Positions 26,229 to 35,017 of a stretch of 64,000 nucleotides of DNA are shown here, in pieces. This stretch comes from an uncultured Clostridia bacterium (lineage in GTDB: Bacteria; Bacillota; Clostridia; Peptostreptococcales; Anaerovoracaceae): positions 1 to 64,000 of the forward strand of contig CALHKP010000039.1 of the NCBI GenBank assembly GCA_938034165.1, in the 5' to 3' direction. Made by a program: the position numbers and the translations under genes. The notes under the pieces were generated by a model. It was not told the DNA's origin and ran no database searches. It was given only the letters and a program-made list of their open reading frames with translations. Position 1 is the stretch's first letter; the number at the start of each line of letters is the position of its first letter.

Positions 26229-27336
26229 GTGTTGAAGCTTGATGAAATCAAAGCAGCTCTTCCTGCTGCAATTCAAAACCTAAAAGAGGCAGGTGAATCT
26301 CTTTGACCCGGCGGGGCTCAGAGAGAAAATAGAAGATATAACCAGGCAGACTGAGGCAGAAGGGTTTTGGAATAATCCGGAGAAAGCTCAGGAACTGCTA
26401 AAGAGAAAAAAGAGTCTCGAAACAACTCTCGAATCCTACGAAAGACTGGAAAGAGGGTTCGGGGAAGTGGAAGACCTTATAGAAATCGCCGAAGAACTCG
26501 GTGACGAGGATGAGGCGGACAGCATTGTGGAGCAGTTCAATCAGCTGGAGCAGGACTGCGAAGAGCTTAAGCTGAAGGCGCTTTTGACAGGAGAGTATGA
26601 TGCAAACAATGCGATTATTTCTATCCATGCGGGCACCGGTGGAGTGGATGCTATGGACTGGGCGCAGATGCTGATGAGAATGTACACAAGATGGGCTGAG
26701 AAGAAGGGCTACAAGGTTAATGTTGTGGATCTTCAGGATGATACGGAAGCAGGAATCAAAAGCGCTACCATGATGATTCGAGGGGAGAACGCCTACGGTT
26801 ATCTAAAAAACGAAAAGGGCGTACACAGACTGGTAAGAATTTCGCCTTTTAATGCGGCAGGCAAGAGACAGACTTCTTTTGCTTCCCTTGAGGTTATGCC
26901 GGAAATGGACGATGACTTTACGGTGGAAATAAACCCGGACGACCTTAAGATAGATACATACCGAAGCAGCGGAGCCGGCGGTCAGCACGTAAACACAACA
27001 GATTCTGCAATCAGAATCACACATATCCCAACAAACATAGTCGTAACATGTCAGAACGAACGAAGCCAGCACCAGAACAAAGACGTTGCCATGAAAATCT
27101 TGGCATCCAAATTGGCTGAGCTTAAGGAAAGAGAACATAAGGAAACACTTGATGAACTGAAGGGAGATTTTTCCCTGATAACATGGGGCTCCCAGATAAG
27201 ATCTTATGTTTTCCAGCCATATACAATGGTAAAAGACCACAGAACCGGCGCAGAAGTCGGCAATGTGCAGGCTGTAATGGACGGGGATATTGACTACTTT
27301 ATCAATGCAAAACTAAAAGCAAAGGACACAGAATAA
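26229..27336 (+). CDS. prfB: Peptide chain release factor 2 with programmed +1 frameshift
   Basis: RF2 (368 aa after the shift) ends translation at UGA and UAA. Twenty-five codons from a GTG start at 26229 (GGAG nine bases upstream) run to CTT followed by an in-frame TGA at 26304-26306. Slipping +1 on CTT-T joins the frame continuing from 26305 to 27336. An internal AGGTGA at 26291-26296 acts as the stimulating Shine-Dalgarno. After fusion the numbering fits RF2 exactly: SPF at 205-207 and GGQ at 250-252. Annotation tools often truncate it to 26293. The stop overlaps the tex start by one base. Confidence 0.96.
26291..26306 (+). promoter_or_regulatory. Programmed +1 frameshift site of prfB
   Basis: An internal AGGTGA stands about four bases before the CTT-TGA-C slippery site. 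When RF2 is scarce, pausing at this UGA raises frameshifting and so RF2 synthesis, an autoregulatory loop known from many bacteria. Confidence 0.93.
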
Positions 27337-29507
27337 TGACGATAATCGAAAAGCTCGCCGCAGAATTTAAAATCAGAAAAGAGCAGGTAGAGCATACAGT
27401 AGAACTTATAGACGAAGGAAATACAATTCCTTTTATCGCAAGATACAGAAAAGAAGCAACAGGGGGTCTTACAGACGTAACCCTAAGAGACCTGGAAGAA
27501 AGGCTTCAGTATTTGAGAAATCTTGACGAAAGAAAAGAAGAAGTCAAAAGACTTATAGAAGAACAGGGCAAACTCACGGAAGAATTGGCCGGGGAAATTG
27601 ACAAAGCAGATGTGCTTCAGAGAGTCGAGGACTTGTACAAGCCATTCAAACAGAAGAAAGCAACAAGAGCTTCCAAAGCAAAAGCAAAGGGACTTGAGCC
27701 TCTGGCGATGATAATCTTTGCTCAGCAAAAAAAGGAGGGAAATCCTGAAGACTTTGCTGCTGAATATGTGAACGAAGAAAAGGGTGTTGAAAATGTCGAA
27801 GAAGCACTTCAGGGTGCATGTGACATCATAGCAGAAATGATTGCAGACGACCCAGATCTGACGGAAAAAATAAGAGAAATCACATACAGCAAGGGTAAGA
27901 TTGCATCAGAAGCCGTAAATCCGGAAGAAAAGTCGGTATACGAAATGTATTATGACAGCAGCGAAGCTATCTCCAAGATGCCTAACCACAGAGTTTTGGC
28001 AGTAAACAGAGGCGAGAAGGAAAAGATGCTGAAGGTAAAAGTGGCAATCGAGCCGGAAGAAGTTGTTCGTTTCCTCGAAAAGAAAATCATAAGAGGAAAA
28101 TCAATATTTGGAGATCTTCTGAAGGATACTATTGCAGACTCATACAAGCGACTCATTGCTCCTTCTGTTGAAAGAGAAATGAGAAATGTTCTCACAGAAA
28201 GAGCCGAAACTGAGGCAATCAAAGTATTTGCAAAGAACACAGAAAAGCTTCTGATGGTTCCTCCGGTAAAGGGCAAGAGACTTATCAGTATCGACCCGGG
28301 ATACAGAACCGGCTGTAAAGTAGCTGTTTTGAATGAGACAGGTAAGCTCTTGGCTTACACTACGATTTATCCTACTCAGCCAAAGAACGATATCAAAGGA
28401 ACAGAGGCCACACTTAAGAAAATCATCGAAAAATACAAAATCGAGGTTATCGTAATCGGAAACGGAACCGCGTCGCGAGAAACTGAAGAGGTTGTTTCTT
28501 CTTTCCTGAAGAAAAACAACTACGACATTCAGTACACTATCGTAAACGAAGCGGGAGCTTCTGTTTATTCCGCATCAAAGCTGGCATCAGAGGAGTATCC
28601 TGATCTGGATGTTACTACAAGGGGCGCCATGTCTCTGGGAAGAAGACTTCAGGATCCGCTGGCGGAACTTGTAAAAATCGATCCGAAACATATCGGAGTG
28701 GGTCAGTATCAGCACGATATGAACCAGAAAAAACTAGACAGCGCTCTTACAAATGTGGTAGAAGACTGTGTAAACAGGGTAGGTGTTGACCTAAATACCG
28801 CATCGGCATCACTTCTTGCATATATTTCGGGTGTTAACAGTGCTGTCGCTAAGAATATTGTCGCATACAGAGAAGAAAACGGAAGTTTTACTAACAGAAA
28901 GCAGCTTTTGAAGGTTTCGAAGTTGGGTGACAAAGCATATAAGCAGTGTGCAGGTTTCATGCGAATTATGGATGGAACTGAGGCACTGGATGGGACTTCG
29001 GTGCATCCGGAATCCTATGATGCAGCGAAGTTACTGATGAATAAGCTTGAGATTAGCGGAGCTGATATTGCAGGCGGCGGAGTTTCTGATATTGATAAGA
29101 AGATTGCTGAGAAGTATCCTGCGAAGAAACTCTCCATGAGCCTGAAGCTCATGGCATCCGAGCTCGGGATCGGGGAGCTGACGCTGGGTGATATTGTTTC
29201 GGAAATGAAGAAGCCGGCCAGGGACCCGAGAGAGGATGCGCCGCCGGTTATTTTTAGAAACGATGTAAGAAGCTTTGATGATTTGGAAGTGGATATGGAG
29301 ATGACAGGAACTGTCAGAAACGTTGTTGACTTCGGAGCTTTCGTTGATATAGGTGTGAAAAATGACGGGTTTGTACATATATCGCAAATGAGCGATAAGT
29401 ACATAAAGCATCCTATGGATGTGGTTTCTGTAGGAGATACGGTTAAGGTAAAAATACTGAGTATTGACAGAGACAGACAGAAAGTTGCACTGACAATGAA
29501 ACTGTAA
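27336..29507 (+). CDS. tex: Tex family RNA-binding protein
   Basis: The product (723 aa) has the Tex order: N-terminal helical region with IPFIARYRKEATGGL, a YqgF/RuvC-like domain around ISIDPGYRTGCKVAVL, helix-hairpin-helix repeats (about 490-560) and a C-terminal S1 RNA-binding domain (about 645-720, with GAFVDIGVKNDGFVHISQM). Tex proteins bind nucleic acid and affect transcription, but the biochemical role is not settled. It starts on the last base of the prfB stop codon, indicating coupled translation. Confidence 0.94.
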   Translation: MTIIEKLAAEFKIRKEQVEHTVELIDEGNTIPFIARYRKEATGGLTDVTLRDLEERLQYLRNLDERKEEVKRLIEEQGKLTEELAGEIDKADVLQRVEDLYKPFKQKKATRASKAKAKGLEPLAMIIFAQQKKEGNPEDFAAEYVNEEKGVENVEEALQGACDIIAEMIADDPDLTEKIREITYSKGKIASEAVNPEEKSVYEMYYDSSEAISKMPNHRVLAVNRGEKEKMLKVKVAIEPEEVVRFLEKKIIRGKSIFGDLLKDTIADSYKRLIAPSVEREMRNVLTERAETEAIKVFAKNTEKLLMVPPVKGKRLISIDPGYRTGCKVAVLNETGKLLAYTTIYPTQPKNDIKGTEATLKKIIEKYKIEVIVIGNGTASRETEEVVSSFLKKNNYDIQYTIVNEAGASVYSASKLASEEYPDLDVTTRGAMSLGRRLQDPLAELVKIDPKHIGVGQYQHDMNQKKLDSALTNVVEDCVNRVGVDLNTASASLLAYISGVNSAVAKNIVAYREENGSFTNRKQLLKVSKLGDKAYKQCAGFMRIMDGTEALDGTSVHPESYDAAKLLMNKLEISGADIAGGGVSDIDKKIAEKYPAKKLSMSLKLMASELGIGELTLGDIVSEMKKPARDPREDAPPVIFRNDVRSFDDLEVDMEMTGTVRNVVDFGAFVDIGVKNDGFVHISQMSDKYIKHPMDVVSVGDTVKVKILSIDRDRQKVALTMKL

Positions 29508-29588
29508 GAATAAGAAACGGAGCCGCCCGGGCAAAGGACCGTGCAGAGGCATGCGGCTTTGAAAATATAACAGAAAGGGATGGGAAAC

Positions 29589-30242
29589 ATGGCACTGAAT
29601 ACAGTAATTTTTGATTTTGACGGCACTATTGCCGATACGAATTCTTTGATTATAAATTCATGGCAGCATACATATATGGAAAGAACCGGAAAGCCGGGAA
29701 ATGAAGAAGACATTATAAGAAGCTTTGGTGAGCCACTGGCAATTACCATGAAAAAGGTTTTTCCGCAGTTTGATGTGAATGAATCAATAGAAATTTACAG
29801 AAGCTATCAGGTAGGGCAGTTTGAGAAACAGATTAGGCCGTTTCCGGGAATGGTCGAAACGGTAAGGAATCTAAAAACAGACGGTTACAAGGTTGCGGTG
29901 GTGACTTCGAGACTGAGAAACACGACCCTTCAGGGACTGAACTGCTTCGGGATTGCAAATGACTTTGATGTTATTGTATCTTGTGAGGACACGGACAAGC
30001 ATAAGCCAAACCCTGAACCTGTTCTCATGGCGCTGGACAGACTTTCGGCGAAACCGGAAGAGGCTGTTATGGTTGGAGACAGCATGTTTGACATTTGCTG
30101 CGCACACAATGCAGGCGTTCAGGCGGCGCTAGTGGGCTGGGCCCTTGCGGTTACAGAGCAGGACATGCAGGGAAAAGACAGGCCGGAATACGTGCTGAAG
30201 GCCGCGAAAGATATTTTTGGAGTATTAAAGGAAGGCAGATAA
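29589..30242 (+). CDS. HAD family phosphatase, PpaX/Gph-like
   Basis: The product (217 aa) is a haloacid dehalogenase-type phosphatase. The nucleophile motif FDFDGTIADT gives Asp9 and Asp11. Motif II threonine lies in VVTSR, and the distal VGDSMFD aspartates coordinate magnesium. Sequence resembles the pyrophosphatase PpaX and phosphoglycolate phosphatase groups; substrate is unsure. The ATG at 29589 is preferred to one at 29580 that abuts the AAAGGG binding site. Its stop codon is immediately followed by the addB start. Confidence 0.82.
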   Translation: MALNTVIFDFDGTIADTNSLIINSWQHTYMERTGKPGNEEDIIRSFGEPLAITMKKVFPQFDVNESIEIYRSYQVGQFEKQIRPFPGMVETVRNLKTDGYKVAVVTSRLRNTTLQGLNCFGIANDFDVIVSCEDTDKHKPNPEPVLMALDRLSAKPEEAVMVGDSMFDICCAHNAGVQAALVGWALAVTEQDMQGKDRPEYVLKAAKDIFGVLKEGR

Positions 30243-33200
30243 ATGCTGAAAATATATTCGGGAAGAGAAAATCTGAACAAAGAAAAGTTCATGTACGAAA
30301 CAATCAGGGAAAACGGTGGCAGGAGCCTCGTTCTTGTTCCTGACCAGTATACATTGGAAGCGGAGCGTCAGGCGCTGAAGTACATGGAATGCGATGTTTT
30401 GCTGGATACGGAGGTTTTGTCCTTTTCCAGAATGGGCACGAACCTTCTTGTCAACATGAATAGAAATATAGTAAGAATCGATTCTTACGGAAGATATATG
30501 CAGCTTGCGAAGATATATATTGAAAGGGAGGACGAGTTCAAAGTTTTTAACCAGAACTTGTTCAGGCAGTCCAGCTCTTTTCTCAGGCTTGTGAATGATT
30601 TTATAGCGGAAGCGAAGCTCTCTGATGTAACGCCTGCTGACATAAGGGCACTTGCAGAGGATGAGACTCTTCCTGATGCCCTGAGGGACAAGTTCAGTGA
30701 CCTGGGCACATTATACGAAAAATACGAAGAAGCTATCGCCGAAAAATATACAGACAGCGAAGATTATATTGATTGTTACAAGGCTATGATTCCGGAATCC
30801 GAAGACATAAATGCTTCTGATATCTGGATTTACGGATTTGACAGCTTCACTGTCAAGAATTTTGGTGTTATCAGCGCCCTCATTGCAAATGCAAAGAACG
30901 TGAATGTGGTGCTGACAGACAGCAGAGAAGCAAGGGACAAGAGTCTGTTTGAACTTCCGGGTTATGTGAAATCTGTGTTGCTTGACTGCGCAAAGGAGTG
31001 CGGTCAGGATGCAGAGGTAATCTGGATTGAGGATACCGAGTTTGCAGCAAAGGAAAGCGCTGCCCAAGAATCCGGCGCGGCGTGCGGAAATGCTCAGGGT
31101 GCAGGTGAGCAGATGGCCGCGGCGCCGGCTGATGTTCAGGCGGCGGGTCAAGAATCCGGCAGTTTCGAAGTCAGACCTTCCGGCATAAGGGCGCTGGAGC
31201 AGGAACTCTTTGCTGACAGCAGAAAATCTTTCGGCGACTATACCGGAATCAGTATAGTGCGCTGCAGCGACGTGTATGCGGAAGCGGAATCCGCGGCGTC
31301 TCATGTGCTTCACCTTCTGAGAGACGAAAAACTCAGATACAGGGATATCGTAGTTATCTGCAACGATAATGAGCAGAGAATTCCGCTAATCAAGAGAGCC
31401 TTTGAAGAGCATGGAATCAAGCTGTTTCAGGATTCCAAGAGAAACATCCTGAACTCACCCCTTGCAGTTTATGTTGTGGCACTTTTGCAGGCTGCCGCAG
31501 GCTCATTTAGAATGCAGGATGTCATCAGACTCCTGAAGACAGGGCTTACAACTGTTTCAGCAGACGAAACGGAAGACCTGGAAATTTACATGACTAATTA
31601 CAGAATCAAACACAACTGCCTGAAGAGCCCATTCAAATACGGCGATTCCGAATATGGCGACGAAGGCCTTGCTCATCTGAACGAAATAAGAGAAAAAGCA
31701 CTTGCGATATTTGCGCCGGTAGAGGCTTTGATCAAAGAGGCCGAAACCATGGGTGCATTTATCGAAGGTTATTACAGAATCCTTTTCGAATCCCCCCTTC
31801 TAGAGCATGTGCAAAAGCATATCAAGAAACAAAGACTTCTTGGCTACGATGATATTGCTGAGGAAAGCGAACAGATTTGGGCAATGATTGTGGGTGCCTT
31901 TGAACAGATTTCCGAGCTGATGGGTGACACGGAATTCGATATTAATATCCTCGCAGAGATTCTCGTTGCAGGTCTTTCTGAGATGGAGGTGGGTATTCTG
32001 CCTCCGACTGTTGACGAAATTCTTCTGGGTACGATGCAGAGAACCAGAGTTTCCGATGTAAAAGCTCTTCTGGTGGTGGGTGCAAACGAAGGAATCCTGC
32101 CCCTTACGGGTGACGAGGACAGCCTGTTTAGCCCTGAAGAGTACGAGATGATAAGCGAAAGAGTCAATTTGGTGGACAAAACAGTCAAAATGCCAAAAGA
32201 GGAAAAGCTTGCAATCTACAGAAATCTATCAAAGCCGTCGCAGCAACTTTGGATCAGTTATGCTGATACCGCAAGTGGAAAAGACGGCGAGGAGTTGAGA
32301 CCTTCTGAAATAGTGGGCTCAATTAAGAGGATTTTCCCTGACCTGAAAGAAGAGCGGGATGTATTGGCTGCCGGAAAAATTGAAGACATCATCGGCGGTC
32401 GGGTAAATACAATTAAACATCTGACAGAGGCTTTGAAAACCGCAAAATCCGGAACCCGCTTGCACCCTGAATGGGAAGCCGTAAGTCGGTGGACCAAAGA
32501 GTTCACTGACGGCGACTTTGATCGGATTGTGAGTGGTATTTACTTTGATAATTACGAAAGACCACTTTCGGAAGAGATGGCAAAGAACCTCTACCAGTCG
32601 ACTGAGTTCAGAGGCACGGATGACTACAAGGCAAGTCCTTCACGGCTTGAAAGATTCAGCAGGTGCCCGTTTTCCCACTTTATCACCTACGGTCTCAGAC
32701 CGAAAGAGGAGCGTACCTACGAAGCTGCCGGTAGGGAAATCGGTGATCTTCACCATGGAACAATGGCGGAAATTGCAGCATATCTGACAGAAAATGATTT
32801 GTGGGATGTAATTACAGACGACGAGGTTAAGAGTCTTGTATCCGAAATTATGATGAGAAAAGCGGCAGAATATCGCGAAGGCGTCTTTGGGTACAGTGAT
32901 GAAGACAGCTATAAACTTAAGCGAGCAATCAGCCTTTCCGAAGAAGCGTGCCTTGCAATGATTGAGCAGCACAGAGCCGGAATCACCAAAGAATCTTACT
33001 TCGAAATTCCCTTTGGCAGGGGCAAGAGCATCGAGCCTGTTGTGGTACAGACCGAACATGGCAGCATATATATAGAAGGAACAATTGACCGATTCGACTT
33101 GACAGCCTCGGACAGAGTCAAAATAATGGACTACAAAACCGGAAAAGAACTTTTTAACCCGGATGAGGTGACCTGCGGATATCGACTGCAGCTCATGACA

Positions 33201-33677
33201 TATCTGAAGGCGGCGCAGGAACAAAAGCGCGAGCCTGCCGGAGCTTTTTATTTCTTAATTCAGGATTCAAAAGCAGATATGTCCGCAAAGAAAAATGAAA
33301 ATATTGCGGAAGAAATTTCGAAAGAAATGAAGCAAAAGTTTAAATTAAATGGTATAATAGTTAACGATGCGGATGCAATCAGAGAAATTGCAGGCGACTT
33401 TGATAAGGAGTCGGATGTATTATCGGTATCTTATACAAAAACAGGTGAGCTTAAGGGCAAGAATAACAGTTATATTATGAGCCCAGCGGAGTTTAACGAA
33501 TTTCAGGAGAAATTCGACGATGTAATCCTTGATATATGCGAAAGATACATTTCGGGAGATATTTCCATATCCCCAATGCGCGTGAAGAGCAAAACTCCTT
33601 GCACCTACTGCAGTTACAAGAGCATTTGCAGATTCGATCTCCACACCGGCAATGTGGAAACCGAAACAAATGAATAG
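30243..33677 (+). CDS. addB: ATP-dependent nuclease subunit AddB
   Basis: The product (1144 aa) is the AddB subunit of the helicase-nuclease that processes double-strand breaks. It has an N-terminal helicase-like fold (LVLVPDQYTLEAE) and a C-terminal nuclease domain with the MDYKTGKE catalytic segment. The iron-sulfur cysteines are Cys808 and Cys1120, Cys1123, Cys1129. AddA, usually next to it, is not on either side in this window. An Ala/Gly/Gln-rich insert of about 39 residues lies at about 268-306. It follows the HAD gene without a gap. Confidence 0.92.
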   Translation: MLKIYSGRENLNKEKFMYETIRENGGRSLVLVPDQYTLEAERQALKYMECDVLLDTEVLSFSRMGTNLLVNMNRNIVRIDSYGRYMQLAKIYIEREDEFKVFNQNLFRQSSSFLRLVNDFIAEAKLSDVTPADIRALAEDETLPDALRDKFSDLGTLYEKYEEAIAEKYTDSEDYIDCYKAMIPESEDINASDIWIYGFDSFTVKNFGVISALIANAKNVNVVLTDSREARDKSLFELPGYVKSVLLDCAKECGQDAEVIWIEDTEFAAKESAAQESGAACGNAQGAGEQMAAAPADVQAAGQESGSFEVRPSGIRALEQELFADSRKSFGDYTGISIVRCSDVYAEAESAASHVLHLLRDEKLRYRDIVVICNDNEQRIPLIKRAFEEHGIKLFQDSKRNILNSPLAVYVVALLQAAAGSFRMQDVIRLLKTGLTTVSADETEDLEIYMTNYRIKHNCLKSPFKYGDSEYGDEGLAHLNEIREKALAIFAPVEALIKEAETMGAFIEGYYRILFESPLLEHVQKHIKKQRLLGYDDIAEESEQIWAMIVGAFEQISELMGDTEFDINILAEILVAGLSEMEVGILPPTVDEILLGTMQRTRVSDVKALLVVGANEGILPLTGDEDSLFSPEEYEMISERVNLVDKTVKMPKEEKLAIYRNLSKPSQQLWISYADTASGKDGEELRPSEIVGSIKRIFPDLKEERDVLAAGKIEDIIGGRVNTIKHLTEALKTAKSGTRLHPEWEAVSRWTKEFTDGDFDRIVSGIYFDNYERPLSEEMAKNLYQSTEFRGTDDYKASPSRLERFSRCPFSHFITYGLRPKEERTYEAAGREIGDLHHGTMAEIAAYLTENDLWDVITDDEVKSLVSEIMMRKAAEYREGVFGYSDEDSYKLKRAISLSEEACLAMIEQHRAGITKESYFEIPFGRGKSIEPVVVQTEHGSIYIEGTIDRFDLTASDRVKIMDYKTGKELFNPDEVTCGYRLQLMTYLKAAQEQKREPAGAFYFLIQDSKADMSAKKNENIAEEISKEMKQKFKLNGIIVNDADAIREIAGDFDKESDVLSVSYTKTGELKGKNNSYIMSPAEFNEFQEKFDDVILDICERYISGDISISPMRVKSKTPCTYCSYKSICRFDLHTGNVETETNE

Positions 33678-33719
33678 ATATCACTTCAGATATCGAAACA
33701 TATCTTAACATATGTGCTT

Positions 33720-33743
33720 GAGCAGCCCTGGCATTTGCTGCTC
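33720..33743 (+). other. Hairpin before the tRNA gene
   Basis: Arms 33720-33726 and 33737-33743 form a 7-bp stem just before the tRNA. No T run follows. It may end addB transcription or be an RNA processing signal; neither is proven. Confidence 0.4.
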
Positions 33744-33748
33744 GGTAT

Positions 33749-33824
33749 GCTTCCTTGGCTCAGTTGGTAGAGCAGCGCATTCGTAACGCGCAGGTCGCCG
33801 GTTCGATCCCGGCAGGAAGCTCCA
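33749..33824 (+). tRNA. tRNA-Thr(CGT)
   Basis: A 76-base cloverleaf has a perfect 7-bp acceptor stem, a D arm with AGTTGGTAGA, an anticodon loop TTCGTAA giving anticodon CGT (reads ACG threonine codons), a T arm with GGTTCGATCC and an encoded CCA end. The discriminator base is T, as in Firmicute threonine tRNAs. One mismatch (A-C) closes the anticodon stem. Confidence 0.94.
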
Positions 33825-33838
33825 TGATATAAGCATAG

Positions 33839-33878
33839 AAGAGGTCTAAACTGTAGGATTTTCCGCGTTAGACCTCTT
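33839..33878 (+). terminator. Terminator after tRNA-Thr
   Basis: Arms 33839-33849 and 33868-33878 pair over 11 bp, followed by a T-rich stretch with TTTT and GATTTT. Confidence 0.8.
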
Positions 33879-33933
33879 TTGATTTTGGAAAGTTTCGCTT
33901 AGAATTCCTCTATTTTGAACGAGGTTGCTTGCG

Positions 33934-33962
33934 TTGTATACCAAAGTGGTATAGAATATAAT
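33934..33962 (+). promoter_or_regulatory. Promoter with overlapping inverted repeat before the first MerR gene
   Basis: TTGTAT (33934-33939) and TATAAT (33957-33962) are 17 bases apart. A perfect dyad, ATACCA (33938-33943) and TGGTAT (33947-33952), lies in the spacer and overlaps the -35 box. MerR proteins bind such dyads between the two boxes, so autoregulation is likely. The spacer is shorter than the 19 bases typical of MerR-activated promoters. Confidence 0.65.
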
Positions 33963-33986
33963 TGAAAAGAGGGGGCGATTGCCTAA

Positions 33987-34034
33987 ATGGCGAATCTTTG
34001 CGATTCATGTTATTATATACATGTAATGGGATGA
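33987..34034 (+). CDS. Possible 15-aa leader peptide upstream of MerR gene 1
   Basis: ATG to TGA gives MANLCDSCYYIHVMG, with a GAGGGGG motif about 11 bases upstream. The same frame, length and stop are kept in the second copy at 34952-34999. It lies between the promoter and the MerR start. It could be a real small peptide, a translational attenuator or a chance frame; the differences between copies mostly change amino acids. Confidence 0.4.
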   Translation: MANLCDSCYYIHVMG

Positions 34035-34054
34035 GAGAAAGGAGAGGTACACGA

Positions 34055-34933
34055 ATGGCAAAGAAGACATACCAGGTGGGAGAACTTGCCACTTATTTTA
34101 ATGTGACCAGAGATACAATCAGATATTATGACAAGGTAGGAATACTGCGTCCTCAGGAAGTTTCCGAGAACGGATACAGAATTTACACTCGAGATGACTT
34201 TATTCGCATGGAATACATTATGCAGCTCAAGCAGTTGGGGATGCCGCTTGACAGTATCAAAGATGTGGTAAGAGGCTCATCCATAGAAGAGGCTGCGGCG
34301 ATAATAAGCATTCAGGCAGCTGAAGTTGAAAGACAGATAGAAGAACTGAAGAACCTTCAGAGTATGATTGAGACATACAAGAGCAGTTACCAAAGCGCAA
34401 TAGAATCAAAAGGAGAAGTTATTATCAAAGAAATTCCGGAAATGTTATACATCCCGATGAAAAATTCTTTGAGGGAATCCAGGGGGGATTTTGCTGCGCT
34501 GACGGGAAAACATGTGCCGAAGTTTACATTTGTTATGAAAAAGGATGACTATATCGAGAAGAGGTATGGTGATTTGCAGATTCAGGAGAGCAGGCAAAAT
34601 TTCTTTAGCTATGCTATCACAGTTGAGAATGACTTGGGTCTTAGTGCGGTGCCGGCGGAGGTAGGAGAACCGAAAATGCCGAAGATGACTGGAAAGTCCG
34701 AAGGGCTAGCGAATCCGGACGAAGCAGAAAATGCATTTCAGATAATTCCAAGACGCAGATGTGCATATTCAATCATAAAATGCTACACAGACGAAAGCTA
34801 TGCGGATTTTGAAAAATGTCGTAACCATATACTGGAGCAAGGCTACAAGATAACGGGTGATGTATATCTGAGGCTTCTGTACCTGAGATCATACAAGGTT
34901 ACTTATTACGAGTTTATGGCGCCTATAGAATAA
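34055..34933 (+). CDS. MerR family transcriptional regulator 1
   Basis: The product (292 aa) has an N-terminal MerR winged helix (YQVGELATYFNVTRDTIRYYDKVGIL, split: YQVGELATYFNV, TRDTIRYYDKVGIL), a long dimerising coiled coil (about 80-120) and a C-terminal ligand domain resembling the GyrI/BmrR-type effector fold. The start at 34055 has GGAGAGG upstream; the longer in-frame start at 33962 would run through the leader and is unlikely. Compared with its downstream paralog it carries an extra linker near residues 210-232. It stands before a peptidase operon and is a candidate regulator of it. Confidence 0.85.
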   Translation: MAKKTYQVGELATYFNVTRDTIRYYDKVGILRPQEVSENGYRIYTRDDFIRMEYIMQLKQLGMPLDSIKDVVRGSSIEEAAAIISIQAAEVERQIEELKNLQSMIETYKSSYQSAIESKGEVIIKEIPEMLYIPMKNSLRESRGDFAALTGKHVPKFTFVMKKDDYIEKRYGDLQIQESRQNFFSYAITVENDLGLSAVPAEVGEPKMPKMTGKSEGLANPDEAENAFQIIPRRRCAYSIIKCYTDESYADFEKCRNHILEQGYKITGDVYLRLLYLRSYKVTYYEFMAPIE

Positions 34934-34951
34934 ATAAAGGCAATTGCATAA

Positions 34952-34999
34952 ATGGCGAATCTTTGGAGTTCATGTTATTATATGCATATGATGGGATGA
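34952..34999 (+). CDS. Possible 15-aa leader peptide upstream of MerR gene 2
   Basis: ATG to TGA gives MANLWSSCYYMHMMG, with AAAGG about 11 bases upstream. It matches the first leader peptide at 11 of 15 residues. The same caution applies: frame and stop are kept, but substitutions are mostly non-synonymous. Confidence 0.4.
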   Translation: MANLWSSCYYMHMMG

Positions 35000-35017
35000 G
35001 AGAAAGGAGTGCTGTGC

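Larger units (their letters stand above)
33975..35009 (+). repeat. Tandem duplication: 70-base leader plus MerR gene
   Basis: The leaders 33975-34044 and 34940-35009 are identical at 62 of 70 bases without gaps, and each is followed by a MerR gene whose products are similar from the first residue. The duplicated unit therefore included the untranslated leader but not the promoter. Confidence 0.85.

Noticed and set aside
29015..29749. 244-codon minus-strand frame across the end of tex
   Set aside because: It lies opposite the well-conserved S1 domain of tex and the start of the HAD gene; low-complexity Ser/Phe content is typical of a shadow frame.
33962..34054. N-terminal extension of the first MerR protein through the leader
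   Set aside because: The TTG start would overlap the -10 box and read through the duplicated leader, and the second copy has no equivalent extension.
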